Part shown: piece by piece, positions 21,716 through 33,229 of the stretch
How positions within the stretch are numbered: the first letter of the stretch is position 1
Layout of the letters: each line of letters opens with the position of its first letter
DNA from: Zygaena filipendulae
Taxonomy: Eukaryota > Arthropoda > Insecta > Lepidoptera > Zygaenidae
Assembly: GCA_907165275.2 (NCBI GenBank)
Contig: OU015660.1
Coordinates: 3,722,501 to 3,786,500, forward strand
Length of the DNA: 64,000 nucleotides
Direction: 5' to 3'
The notes under the pieces: generated by a model
Told to the model about the DNA's origin: nothing
Seen by the model: only the letters and a program-made list of their open reading frames with translations
Databases searched by the model: none
Program-made: the position numbers and the translations under genes

Positions 21716-24700
21716 CTGTAACAATTATATCACATCTCAAAGCATGCTTATCCTACTTATATTATAAATGTGAAAGTGTGAATGTTTGGATGTTTAGATG
21801 TTTGGATGTTTGTTACTCAATCACACAAAAACGGCTAAACGGATATGGATGAAATTTGGCATGCACGTTGTCATGGGTACAGAGAAGGAAATAGGTTACT
21901 TTTTATCCCGGAATTCCCGGGGGATCTCCGAAATTACCGCGGGTGAAACCACGGGGCACAGCTAGTACTTATATAATAGTAGCTGTCCCCCGCGGTTTCA
22001 CCCACGGTAATTTCGGAGTTCCCGTGGGAATTCCGGGATAAAAAGTACCCAATATTCTTTGTACCCCTGGCAACGTGCAAGCAAAATTTCATGATGATTG
22101 GTTGAGCCGCTAAGGCGTGAAAGCATAACAAACCAAACAAATAAACCAACCAACAAACAAACAATCAAACTCCCTTTCGCATTTATAATATTAGTAAGGA
22201 TTATAACTGCGTAAGTTTTTTTTGTTTGTTACGCTTTCACGCCTTAACGGCGCAACACATCGCCCTGAAATTTTGCATGCACGTTGCCAGGGGTACAGAG
22301 AAGGACATAGCGTCCTTTTTATCTTCGAATTCCTGCGGGAACTCCGAAGTAAACGTGGGTAAAACTTCATTAAATTTCCATTGTTACAAGTTGTCAGAGG
22401 TAGGCACAGAAAAAGATATACCTACGTACTTTTATTCCGAAATTTCTGCGGGGTATCCGAAATCAACGCGGGTGAAACCGCTGGGAACGGATAGTACCTA
22501 GATAAAATATTACACACCTTTTTCAAAATTGCTAAGGACATCGCGAACCGTGGCCCGGATAATAGTGACCTGTATGGTTGACAAGTGGCAGAAGTAACAC
22601 GGAGTGAACACTAGCACTGTGTATTTGACCACCCTGAATGTGACGTAGATCATCGTCAAAGTCTTCTCCTAAAAAAAAAATATCTAAATATACTTCATTG
22701 AAGAAACATATTAAACCTTAGACAAACAAGAAGAACAGACAGAGCAATAGGCGGGCTTGTTGCTAGACGTTGTAGATAGAAACAGGTGTTTTATAATTAT
22801 ACCTATTTTCTTTCCTTTAACTGTGAACTTACGACTAAACACTTTCTAATCATCAATCAATTCCTTGCTATTTATAAATGCGAGTGTAAGTTAATTGTTT
22901 GTTTGTTACGCTTTCACGCCTTAACGGCTCAACACATTGTCGTGAAATTTTGCCTTCACGTTTTCATGGGTACAGAGAAAGGTAGGATACTTTTATCCAG
23001 AGGGTCACAGCTAGTAAAACATTGAAATACTTTATATTTTTAATGTGATAAAGTCCAGTTTACCTGGTTAGTAAATGTTGAAAAAGGTTCGAGTGTGTAT
23101 TTATTTTTAATAGCGGCGCCCTGCGGTTTCACCCGCGTGAGTTTCGGAATTCCCGCAGGGACAATTTTTTTTAACTGATTATAACTTTTTTCCTCTATGC
23201 CCATTTCGATGAAACAAAGCCTATATGTTTCTCCAGACTTAGCTTAATCTACCTACTACCGAAAACTGCATGACAACCGTTCAGTAGATGCGGAGATTAT
23301 CGCGAACAGACACACAGACAGACAGACAGACAGACAGACGGAAAAGAATTTTAAAACCTTTTTTTTGGCTTAGTTACTCTTCTTTTGTCACCCCTCTCAA
23401 TTTTAGGTAAAAATATTCAATGTACAGAATCGCGGATTCTACTCTTTTATTATATATAGTATAGATAACTGTCAGTTCGGAACACGTCCTCTACTGAGAA
23501 GAACATAAGAAACTAAATCTCCTCTTACTAACATTTGGAGTTTCCGTTTTCATTTGTGATGTTTTGAATACGTCATTCAATAACATTGTGGTTGAAACGC
23601 CCGATGAGAACAGGATTACTAGTAACTGAAATAACAACATCATATTGTTAGATATACCTACCTACTAGTAAGTATGTGAGCTTATGGTAGGTATGAATGG
23701 AAAAAAAATGTAAATTTACTTTAAATAAAAAAAAATTTACTCGCCATTTCACCTTAATTTTTTTACAATTTTAGGGATCAAACTTCCAATAACCTTTTAG
23801 TAGGTAATTATTTACCTATTAATAATAATCTATACTTATAATAAAACTGTAGAGAGGTCAATTCTGTACATTGAATATATATCCAAAATTAATATTGGAG
23901 GATATTAGTGATCGATACTGATGCCAAAAATGCACTCAGTAAATTGTTTGTCTGTTTATCTGTCTGTCTGTCTGTCTGTATGTGCACGCATGGGTCAAAA
24001 ACTACTGAAGGGATTTTAACCAAACTTGGTACGATTGTAGTCCATACTCCTGGGCAGATTATAGGCTATATAACATAACGCTGAGATACATAGGAGCTGA
24101 GCAGTGACGATAAATTTGAAGCAAGTCGGATGAAAATGCGCTTTCGAGCTCTTATCCTCGCATAAGTTTACTCAATCATGCAAAAACGGCTGAACAGATT
24201 TGGATGAAATTTGGCATGCACGTTGTCAGGGGTACAGAGAAGGACATAGGGTACTTTTTATCCCGGAATTCCCGCGGGAACTCCGAAATTACCGCGGGTA
24301 AAACCGCGGGGCACAGCTAGTTTTCAAAATAAATGTTCGTTTGGCTGTTTGTATGTTTGTATTTTATGCGATGCCATACCGTTCATCGGATTGAAGCAAA
24401 ATTTAATTTATTGCTCGCATTTGGGAGAAGATTATTTATGGGTTTCTAATAAGTACCTAAAATAAGAGTTCCTACGGGAATCCTAACACTCACGCGGATG
24501 AAACCGCGGGTATATCTAGTACAATAATTGGTTGGACGTTGATAAATCGGTCTGTCAGGAGATTTATTTTTTATATCAATTTAAAATTAACTATCCTTAT
24601 TAATGTTATAGTGCGAAAGTTTGTTTGTTTGTTACGCTTTCGCGCCACAACGGCTCAACCAATTCATCATGAAATTTTTCATTTACGTTATCAGGGGTAC

Positions 24701-25535
24701 AGAGAAGGACATAGGGTACTTTTTATCCCGTAATTTCGAAATTACCGCGGGTGAAAGAAAGCAAGTTAAAAAAACTTACCGGAAAACTCATAAACCAACT
24801 TAGTTTATTGGAACATTTATGTAACAAATCGTAGATGTCATGTAGTTTTTTTATATCAACTTGCATCTCGATCACGTCTCTCTCTGTTTTATTATACTTT
24901 TTGTTTTCGTATCTTAGAAATAATTTTAAAACTTGTTGTTTTAAAACTTTGAGTCTAAAAAATACTTCATTTATCAAAGTCGAAAAAAATATCACTTCAC
25001 TGTCATGCGCCAACATTGCGATGAACAAAATAAATCCCATATCATTCAGGGATTTGTACTCGTACACGATCAGTGTAATGTTTATAGACAGTTCTAAAAT
25101 AACACATACCAATAACATGTACACACTTTTAAGCAGTCGGTTCGGGTTCAAGTTTGCGTTTATTTTTAACATAACGTCTAACTCGCGCAAGTATTTGAAT
25201 AAGCCCTGGAGTGTATCTCGTAGAAACCATGCAGAGTTATTAATTAACAATACAAATTCAATGCCAATTATAGTTTTGAAGATAAAAAATCTAGTATTCG
25301 ATGTGGCAATAAAGATGAATAATCGATACCCGGTAAATGAAATTAAAATAAGTATATAAATATATAACAACAGCTTGAAACTTCGATGAAATTGCAACAA
25401 ATATAATCTACATATTCCTGCAAATACTTGAGTTATGATGAACAGTTTCACAATATTATTTTTTAAATTTATCTGCCGGTGGAAATTATTAACTTTTGTT
25501 ACTGGTATTGAACTCTGTGTTACTTTGACTGTCAT
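21543..25535 (-). CDS. Gustatory receptor, four exons, 390 aa (whole gene)
   Basis: Insect gustatory receptors are seven-transmembrane ligand-gated channels in the dendrite membrane of taste neurons. The spliced CDS joins 25535-24780, 23625-23533, 22668-22518 and 21715-21543, giving 390 codons plus TGA, a normal length for the family. The ATG at 25535 has A at -3, and an in-frame TAA lies at 25545-25547, so the start is firm unless an upstream exon exists. Hydrophobic segments lie near residues 28-47, 54-76, 83-103, 134-158, 166-195, 244-275 and 352-382, with a further helix at 288-318 and a charged loop at 196-240. The signature TYLVIVIQF is at residues 377-385. One large first exon followed by three short C-terminal exons is the usual layout of lepidopteran receptors, many of them in the expanded bitter group; the ligand cannot be inferred. 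All three introns carry Helitron-like insertions. The reading frame is intact and all junctions are GT-AG, so I see no sign of a pseudogene. Confidence 0.88.
21751..21965 (+). mobile_element. Helitron-like element in receptor intron 3
   Basis: A|TCCTACTTATATTATAAATG at the 5' end and GGGGCACAGCTAG|T at the 3' end. 215 bp and complete. Confidence 0.8.
21978..22200 (-). mobile_element. Helitron-like element in receptor intron 3, opposite strand
   Basis: The 5' end on the minus strand is A|TCCTTACTAATATTATAAA at 22200. The 3' module CCCGCGGTTTCACCCACGG is at 21985-22010. The terminal CTAG has changed to CTAC. Confidence 0.75.
22205..22497 (+). mobile_element. Two degraded Helitron-like copies in receptor intron 3
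   Basis: One copy (CACGCCTTAACGGCGCAACA through GTAAACGTGGGTAAAAC) runs into a second 3' half (GTTGTCAGAGGTAGGCACAG through GCGGGTGAAACCGCTGGG). The latter ends 20 bp from exon 3. Confidence 0.6.
22518..22668 (-). CDS. Gustatory receptor exon 3 (residues 284-333)
   Basis: This is a 151-nt exon, phase 0 in and phase 1 out. It follows a run of ten T and AG (ideal acceptor) and ends AAAG|GTGTGT. It encodes a hydrophobic helix with a Cys-rich centre (TPCYFCHLST) and a polar tail ending NFEK. This is the part of the family that precedes the conserved RRKLK-type helix of the last exon. Confidence 0.85.
22869..23014 (+). mobile_element. Helitron-like element in receptor intron 2, internally deleted
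   Basis: Standard 5' half (AAATGCGAGTGTAAGTTAA, CACGCCTTAACGGCTCAACA), then a jump straight to GGGTCACAGCTAG|T. The hairpin is lost. Confidence 0.6.
23111..23465 (-). mobile_element. Helitron-like element, 312-bp type, in receptor intron 2
   Basis: Minus-strand 5' end A|TCTATACTATATATAATAAA at 23465. It contains a six-unit AGAC microsatellite at 23317-23339 and ends in the common module. Confidence 0.75.
23533..23625 (-). CDS. Gustatory receptor exon 2 (residues 253-283)
   Basis: This is a 93-nt exon, phase 0 at both ends. The acceptor reads TTATTTCAG|TTACTA and the donor AAT|GTTAGT. It encodes a hydrophobic stretch beginning LLVILFSSGVSTT that completes membrane segment six. A donor 4 nt further on (GTTA|GTAAGA) matches consensus better but would leave phase 1 and break the join to exon 3, so the phase-0 donor is preferred. 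Confidence 0.82.
23829..24320 (+). mobile_element. Helitron-like element, long type (492 bp), in receptor intron 1
   Basis: A|TCTATACTTATAATAAAACTG at the start. The body has ACTACTGAAGGGATTTTAAC and GGAGCTGAGCAGTGACGAT. It then switches at CTTATCCTCG to the 3' half of the short type, ending CACAGCTAG|T. Its closest relative is at 39655-40138 in the other orientation. Confidence 0.82.
24324..24519 (+). mobile_element. Helitron-like element, another body type, in receptor intron 1
   Basis: Begins TCAAAATAAATGTTCGTTTG right after the CTAG of the previous copy. The body is ATGCGATGCCATACCGTTC. It ends GGATGAAACCGCGGGTATAT and CTAG|T. Confidence 0.6.
24594..24756 (+). mobile_element. 3'-truncated Helitron-like element beside receptor exon 1
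   Basis: A|TCCTTATTAATGTTATAGTG at the 5' end. The copy breaks off inside the hairpin (CGCGGGTGAAAG), 23 bp from the exon 1 donor. Confidence 0.7.
24780..25535 (-). CDS. Gustatory receptor exon 1 (residues 1-252)
   Basis: This is an uninterrupted 756-nt coding exon. It carries the short N-terminal tail (about 27 residues), the first five membrane segments and the long basic cytoplasmic loop. Reading on past 24780 would add only 18 residues before a stop inside a Helitron-like repeat. The donor at 24780/24779 reads CCG|GTAAGT, a consensus site that leaves phase 0. Confidence 0.9.
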
Positions 25536-27369
25536 TGTATTTGATTACTTGGACACGTTTATCGATACGGAACGGTAAAATTGAAATATTTGGAAAAATT
25601 GAGACAAAATATTTTATGAAATAACTACTGAGTAGGTATACAGGATGTAAAGTTAAGCGAAAGACGAATACAATATGCGTTAATAAAGTACATAACACAA
25701 AAAACAGTAACATAAATTTTTAACTGATTTCAAAAGAGGAGGAAGGAGGTTCTACCTTCAACTCTTCTCTACATAGGTAATCATTTAACTTGAGCGCGCA
25801 AGTAACCGATGCGCCAATGGATCAGAAATATTAAGAAACATTCGATGCCTCTTTTTTTTCTATTGGCGCTGAGGCGCCGACAGATAAAATGTAAAGGTCA
25901 TATTTTGTCCGCGTTTCTTTATTTTTTTATCAGTTGCATACGTAATCATGAATTATCGAGAGCTTCAATACACCCTGTATAAATAACTATTCAATATTAT
26001 AATAGTATGTAATAGTTTGATAATAGCTAAATAGTGGAAGATAACAATATTTCATTTACTAAGTGGTCGGTGGCCTCTGGGGGAGTGACCAAACGTTTAT
26101 TGATAAAAATCGGTTTTATAGAGCTTGATCGATGGAACATAATAAGTAATTTAGTAAAGTGAATGCTGCTATTTTATATATTCATGATATGTAAGTATCA
26201 TTACAAATTAGATCCTCCCCTTTTTTTGTCGATTACAAACGATTAAAAATTGAAGAAAAAAAAAATAAAGTGCATCAGAATGTAGGGAAATTATAGCTTC
26301 TATCGTGACAACTATAAACTATTTCCAAAAGGTACAGCTGTGTCCTCGTAAAGTAGGTTTGTCACGTCTATATTTTACCATTCTGGCAAAGTTTGCCACA
26401 CGTTTGTTTAATATAAAATCTCTTCCACGAATGTTTTCCTTTAAATTTTTAAGCAGCTAGCTGGTTTGTGCTATATACCTATCCATGAAGATTTCGACAA
26501 CGTTACAAATTGCAATTGTATCTACTCTTAATATTTTACTGATATCTTATGACTATATTTTACTGAATATTTATGTAATTGGAAGATATGGTTGTAAATA
26601 TACCTACTGTCTATTATAAAAACCAGTGTGATTAAAGAAGGATAAAAATAAATAACGATACAATTTACAGTAAAATTTATAGTACCTAAATTATTAAAAA
26701 GATGGGTTTAAGAATACGCTTATTGTTTTACTACTAGGATCCAGTACCTACCTAATATAGTTTTCAAGTGAATCTTTTTACGTAAAAAAGGAACTTTCTA
26801 CGAACCAGAACCAGATTAGATAGATAGATTAGATATTTATCAATAGTAAAATTAATGAAGACCGTCGGTAAAATTAATAGATGAATTTATATTATAAAGT
26901 AAGGAACCGAAGTGATCGAAACACCGCAAGCACAACACTCTACTATAGGGGACCACAATTTACAAAGAGAACCGTCGATCCGACCACACTAATTGCCAAT
27001 TACGAAAGCGTAAACGAGAATAGGCCATTTAGTTAGACCCTACATACCTAGCAACAATAGAACGGAATCGTTCGAACGTGAAATATTGGTGGGGTTAGTG
27101 TCTAATCAATTCGTTGAGGTTTACGCTGGAGAGCAATTACTGATATAATGTTATTTGTACAGCGAAAGCTTGAGTCTTTTTTATATTACAGATGTTTTAA
27201 AAGTTTGATCAATATCACAGCTTTTTTGTAGACCTCGAAATATTCAACTAATTTAACCTTCAGGTTTTCGGTGTGTTAAATGTGTAAAAATGCTGTAGAC
27301 ATAAAAACACATAAAACTTACAATTTTTTGGTACGAACACAAATTAATGTTTCAATCGAGCCTCTTAAT
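25536..27369. other. Upstream flank of the receptor; no further gene seen
   Basis: Contains a short retroposon-like tail near 25720-25765 (ACTGATTTCAAAAGAGGAGG). A second receptor gene in tandem was looked for (long hydrophobic exon, TYxxxxxQF) and not found. Otherwise AT-rich. Confidence 0.4.
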
Positions 27370-27596
27370 GGGCAACTATGTAACTTTTGTTGCTATCATA
27401 TTTCAGTTTCAATCAGAAAAATAGCGAATTTGTGATTAGTTAATCATGTTTAGACAGTTTCAACTTTTGGAGTATGTTTATTTTGGTTGATTGCTAGATA
27501 TTTTAGGTGTCAAAGCGTGCATATTGTAATCGCAAAATCGCCATGTTTTTGATTGCAACCGAAAAATGATAGAAAGAACAGTTACATAATAGCCCC
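27370..27596. mobile_element. MITE with GGGC...AACTTTTGTT termini, copy 1
   Basis: GGGCAACTATGTAACTTTTG at the left and CAGTTACATAATAGCCCC at the right form imperfect terminal inverted repeats. 227 bp. Related to 51818-52358. Confidence 0.7.
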
Positions 27597-29439
27597 TCAG
27601 TTCTACATACCGTAGTTATTAATCCCTCTGAGATATTAAAACGAAACTTTTTTTTAATATGAAGATATGCTTAAGTGTCTAGTTCTAGTCTAGTCAAATT
27701 ATGTATAGATTATTATTATTCAAATATACCTATATAAAAAGGGACCAGAATAAAAAAAAAGAAAAAAAATCTTCTTAAGACCACGCGTAGCTATTTAATA
27801 TCTCCACCAAAACCATTACTGCGATGAAGTCCTTTGTATAAGATAGACCCGTAGCTGGTGTCGATCGTCATCTGTATCTAATGATGATAGCAGACATAAC
27901 TCGTGGGCAATATCCAGGATGGACGGAGTCGCAGAGTCGTGGGAAGTATCTCAGCTCTGATTGGATCATTTAGGGTTTTTTTTTAATTTTGTTTTCCAAA
28001 ATTAACCGTTAAAATTCACCTGTGTACCTACCTACATAGGTATATCATTCCGAAAAACATATCCTGCTTTATCGGGCTTACTTTAGTCGAAATGTGATGA
28101 AAATGGATAACCATTTGTCTTTACAAATGCAGGGAGTGAGAATTCGTCCGGCATTTTTTTGTCTGGCCACAAAAAAGAGCACGACATTGCCAGGGTCGTT
28201 TGCGTCACCCCTGAATTTTATCGCAGAAGGACGGTGAGTGATAAAAGTGAATGTTTATCTCACTAATTTTTTCTCTCCCAAACCTGCCTTCGACAGCCTA
28301 TCGTTTGCTATAACCGAAATCATTTGAAATCCAAACGGTTATGAAGGCGCAGTTTAACGAGGTTTGGAGCACCAAATATCGTTTGCTCTGAAAGATTATA
28401 TTTTTTCTGTACACCTAAGTTAGTTTTTCCGATGTACTAAAGTATTCATTATCCGCGTCAGGGTTCGTGCACAGAATTAAAAAATATTTATGCTCAAAAA
28501 CGAACGTTTTTCATTTACACATAAAAACAAATTTCAAAACGGAACATAATCCAATTTCATTATTACTGCCTGAGCAAACTCATTGCCTTCTAAAATTAAT
28601 GGGGAGGAGCAGGTTTCATTTTCTGTCCCAATTTGCAAAAAAAAACCTTTTATGACCAACTGGCCAACGCAGTCCCTAATGACGTTGTTCCTTTATTATA
28701 GCTGCTAACCCACACACCAAATATCGGGTAACAAACACACGTCTCTACAACATTGGGGAAATTTTATTATTTCGCTAACAAATCTGTTAGTAAATTTTGG
28801 TTGTTTTTTTTTTGTAATCGTATTGAAATATTAATAGATTATGATGGGATGAAAATCCATTCTTAACAGACGTCTAAACTCTACAGGTAATAAATAATCT
28901 TCCTGCCTTCGAATTTATTGATTAATTAATTAATTTTTTGAGTAGTTTTCGATATCTCTTCATTATCAGTGAGTTTTCATACCGAAATATCATCATCCAA
29001 TTTTTCAACTTTTCCCGTGGAATTTCCAAATAGGTAATACATATATGTATAATTTCATACAAATTTTGTCCTAACAATTAGGTACGTAAACAACCGTTTG
29101 TTTTTATTTACGTATTTATTTATTTATCTAATATATTATACTACAAGTATTCATTATACTACAAGTAAGTATATGAACCTATTGGTTGTCGACGTAGAGT
29201 GGTTTCCAAGTTGATTTATGTATGAAGTTACCGTTTCGAGAAATATTTTACCTCTGCGGCGATGCACAATATTGTGGACGACATTTAGAAAAAGATTTAT
29301 TGGTGGCTGAAATGCATTAGTTACTGCAGTTTTACGCTGTACGGAACGAGAACCCGGCCAGATTATAAATTATAAGTAATTTATAGGTAAGATACAAGCC
29401 CCCTTAGCCAAGCTGCAGGCTTTAATAGTTAACGCATAG
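27597..29439. other. No gene seen
   Basis: AT-rich with no shared repeats noticed. A frame at 28467-28655 lacks motif or splice context. Confidence 0.35.
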
Positions 29440-29560
29440 ACAAATTAAGAAGGTATTGTTATGACACGTGGTCGCGCAAAACTGGATTTTTGATTGGATA
29501 ATTTTAAATGACCGCGTGACATGACGATTCGTTCCTTGGTTTTCTATTCGTTAACGATTA
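29440..29560. repeat. MITE-like fragment related to 44741-44862
   Basis: Shares TTTTGATTGGA in the centre, and GACACGTGGTCGCGC and GACCGCGTGACATGACGAT on either side as inverted arms, ending CGTTCCTTGG. Confidence 0.4.
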
Positions 29561-31562
29561 TAGATTGTAACTTGGCTAAGGTGGCCTTAGCGTTGTTGTT
29601 GTCGTTTTTGCCGTTGATTTGTGAATTATCAGCTGTTTTTGAAGACAGCTTGTTTTACCACACCCATATATTAGTACCTATTTCGATTCGATTATTAAGT
29701 GTATCGATGTATGTCGATCAGATTATTTAGTGTATTGGGACCAAAGATTAAGACATAGGTAGGCTTCGCTCAAAAAGTCATTCTTTGTAAGACCTATAAT
29801 TATATTAGAATAGATAATATATAAATAGAGTAACCTATTCACTTTGGTATAAATTAAATTTGGTTTTAAAAAGTTCCAACTAAAAGTGCCAAAATAACCA
29901 GTTTTACGATTTCCAATAAGGTGTGTTTTTTATATTTATTATGTTTCAATACTGTAGACTTATCATCAAAAATTTGTTTTTAGGTACCCTATTCCATAAT
30001 ACATACCTAATATTGTGCTGCCTATTTTTTTTTAAACAAAACATCTTAGAAGTAATGTTTTTTTTTAAATGACACAGGTGAAGCCACGAGGGCAGCTAAT
30101 TATATAAGTCACACTGGTTTAAATTTTGCTGCTTTTGTAGAGGTACACTTAGTTTGGACGAGTCCATATTAGACTTTATGCTGAAAACGTCCAGATATTC
30201 TCTCTCGTTGCTTTGATTATTATTGCTTAATTTTTAAGAGAAGCAGATACGAGCGTAGCTTAATGTTTTATTTCAAATCTTATAGTTATAATAGACCTAG
30301 ATGACCTTTCAAAATAAAGTAGTTTTATGTGAGTAAGAAGATAAAAAATGCGTATTTGTCGTGGAACACTTAGTTAGAACGAAGTTTTTTATTTATAACA
30401 CTTAGTTATGTCCGTTATGCGTAAAAAAAAGGCGAAAAAAAAATCATTTCGAAAAAGATTACAGTCACTTTGATTTTCCGTAGAGCAGCCGCATGACGCC
30501 GCCGTGACGGAAAATGAGGTTTTACTCTCATCCGTACCGTGCGATAAAGAACTTCGTTCTAATAAATACTTTTGAGTGGTAACTTATAGGTACTTTTATA
30601 TGCTTTGAAGTAACGTTGAGGATTTGATTTGACCTATGAAGTAATTGATTTATCAGGGGAAAAAATAGCTTGTTTCTTCGTGGCCATCCAACTAACGCTA
30701 TGACGCATAATTGCGGGGCGCGCGGCGTGAAAAAAATAAGAAAAGATATGTTACGATCGTTAGCTTAGCGTGGTGACGGACCCAATTTAAGCCACATACA
30801 ATACAATCTAGGCAGTGATTGATGGTGTAATATTTACGAGGCGTTTTTAAAGGAAATTTCCAAAGCTGACAATGCGTATGTGGGAAGATTAACCTCCATA
30901 TTATGACACGATGGATAAATTGGCTAATGGGGCGTCAGGAAAAGGTTTCATGAATGAATCGCTAAAATCAAAGTCATTGTATTAATACATTATTGCAAAG
31001 GCAGCGAAACAGGCAATTGCCATTTCGGCCGAGGCATTATAGTGCTTTTCTTGAAAAAATGCAAGGATTAAAAAATGGCCCTTTTACATAATAAATTTAA
31101 TTTATTAACAAAAGAACAACGAACTCCGCTTTACCGCCATTTTTATTTTACAGTTTGTGCCGAAAGGTAAACGCATCTGTGACTATACAGCCACGAGAAC
31201 GCAATGTGTACGATAGATGAAAGAGTTCTAAATTCAAACAGCACACCGTTTCATACAACATCGCCGGCGCGCTCTTCGTTCCAAATTGAAAGAACGCGCC
31301 GGGAAGTGATTTTGGTTTTTCAGTCTACGTAAATATTATGATACTTCGCGTGTTCTTTATACAATATTTCCAAGCATGTTTAAGAAAAAAATTATTATAT
31401 CACATAATATTTTGAGGAAGGACATAACATTCGGAGCAGATTACCTAGGTCATTATCAAAATGACCAACCAGTAAACGACGATTGTGTACCGATTTGTGA
31501 AGATGGATGAATGCGAGCAAGACAAAAAGATCTGCAACTCTGCAATGAACTTAGAAAGGATG
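29561..31562. other. No gene seen; includes repeat at 30400-30545
   Basis: The 30400-30545 part matches 3271-3410. A GC-rich patch with GCCGGCGCGCTCTTCG is at 31262-31280. No supported coding exons. Confidence 0.35.
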
Positions 31563-31592
31563 GTGTACACTGTACACTGTACAGTGTACAGT
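31563..31592. repeat. Short perfect palindrome
   Basis: CTGTACACTGTACAGTGTAC and the next two bases (AG) read the same on both strands. It is built from repeats of TGTACA. Confidence 0.7.
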
Positions 31593-31964
31593 CATTACCA
31601 ACCATTCCGTTAGACGGGCTGACTTATTGATGAATCCATTAATCTCTTACTCAGAAGAAAAATTTTCTCCTTGCTTTTTACACAAACCGTCAGGAAACGA
31701 ATTAAAACATTTCAATTAGCAGTACCAAGTTCGTTTTATTCAAATACGAAAGGAGAACTTATAAAAGAATAATTTAACTGAATTCTTATCAGATTCCAAT
31801 GCTCAAACGTATTACAAGATAAAACGTATTTTTTGCAATGATATGACGTATAACGTACAAGTTAACAGAGAAGCATATTAAAACTGGGTATAATACTTGG
31901 GGAATTATTTTTTTGTTTTTACTTAAAAAATTAAACTTCTTTCTAATAAGTATTATATCAACGA

Positions 31965-32123
31965 GCTAAAGTTTGTGAATTGTAAGTTTGTGACGTTGTA
32001 GGGGGGTAATCTCTGGAATACTGAACCGGTTTTGAAAATTCTTGAGTGACATAGGGTCCTTTTTATCCCAGAATTCCCGCGGGAACTCCAAAATTACCAC
32101 GGGTGAAACTGCGGGGGACAGTC
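31965..32123 (+). mobile_element. Helitron-like element, fifth body type
   Basis: Body with TTTGTGACGTTGTAGGGGGG and GGTTTTGAAAATTCTTGAG, then the common 3' module, ending GGGGGACAGTCAG|T. A sibling without the 3' module is at 43755-43960. Confidence 0.6.
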
Positions 32124-32654
32124 AGTTTATTATAAAAATACCAGTAGGTACTCTTATTGTTTAAGGCATAAATACTCTATAGTCTTTGTACCTATATAAA
32201 TTTAATCTTTAATTTAATTTTAGGTATAAGCATCCTTTTTAACTTGCTACCCACCCGGGTCCTGTTGAGTAATCCGTTCTCAGCCCGGCATTATTATAAA
32301 TTTACATTTTAAAACAGAATAGAACGGAGATCTGATTTAAGCAGGGATTCCGTATAATTCTGCTTAACACATGGCTACGTTTCTATCACCGTTCATAAGC
32401 ATTTAAATGTTAACAGTATAATTTACGATTTTTGCTTTCAGAACAGAATAAAAACCGGATTTCCTTATTTTTAAACTTTATATAAAATATTCATTTTTAT
32501 GCACGCAGAAATATAATGTAATGCAATCCTGTATTTTCGCATTCTAATTTATGCTAATTGTCAATATTTTTACAGGAAAAGTTTGTTTTGGATGGAGTAA
32601 TATCTGGAACTAGGTAATTTGATCGGTTTTAATTTTTTCTGTGCTCATTTTTTT

Positions 32655-32993
32655 ATAATTTTTATTATCCACTTCACAACGCACAGATCTACTTGATTCC
32701 ACAGTAAGCTTGTGTCCTGGAAACCAAGCAAACGTGGTACCTATATACTACATAATATAATCACATAATACATATATATATTAAGTCCGCCTTTTGTACG
32801 TAAATGTGCAATAAAGATCTTTAAATAAATAGATAAATATATTATACTATATATATAATAATATATAAACACACCCAGCCTGAAAAGTGGAACTCTATGT
32901 TCATCAAGTCCATCCCCACTTTTTGAATTGAACTCGGAACATCTTGATTAGCGGGTAGGCAGGCATGGTGACCTACTGCGCCAATCGGGTAAT
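32655..32993 (-). mobile_element. tRNA-type SINE, copy 2, interrupted
   Basis: Same family as 173-430 and same orientation. The B box has decayed (GAACTCGGAACATC on the plus strand). The body is split near 32780-32836 by a plus-strand segment carrying TTAAGTCCGCCTTTTGTAC and CAATAAAG, which matches a LINE 3' end also present at 61571-61665. Confidence 0.7.
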
Positions 32994-33164
32994 TGCGTCC
33001 ATTGCTTTGTATTAGTAAAAATAGGACACTTTTGAAACGTGGAGTTCCTGACGCAGCCTCGAAATACGAGCGGGCAGAACTGAGGGAACCACTAGGTATT
33101 TGGTATAACATTATTATGTGAGTGAGTAGTCTTGTAATAAGATTTATGATAAGTTTCATCCCGA

Positions 33165-33229
33165 AACAAAGAGGTCCTGTGGGAATCTCGAAATTGACGC
33201 GGGTGAAACCGCGGGGGTATAACAGTTAG
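33165..33229 (+). mobile_element. Helitron-like 3' module only
   Basis: Only ATCTCGAAATTGACGCGGGT and GAAACCGCGGGGG remain, followed by TTAG|T. Confidence 0.5.

Noticed and set aside
23533..23536. Alternative donor A|GTAAGA for receptor exon 2
   Set aside because: Closer to consensus but leaves phase 1, which puts a stop in exon 3. The phase-0 donor keeps the receptor frame.
24835..25359. 174-codon plus-strand frame
   Set aside because: It is exactly antisense to receptor exon 1. Hydrophobic codons read backwards stay open, and the minus frame has family motifs and splice sites.
25489..25713. 74-codon minus-strand frame upstream of the receptor start
   Set aside because: It is out of frame with the receptor, whose own frame has a stop at 25545-25547. 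No splice signals join the two.
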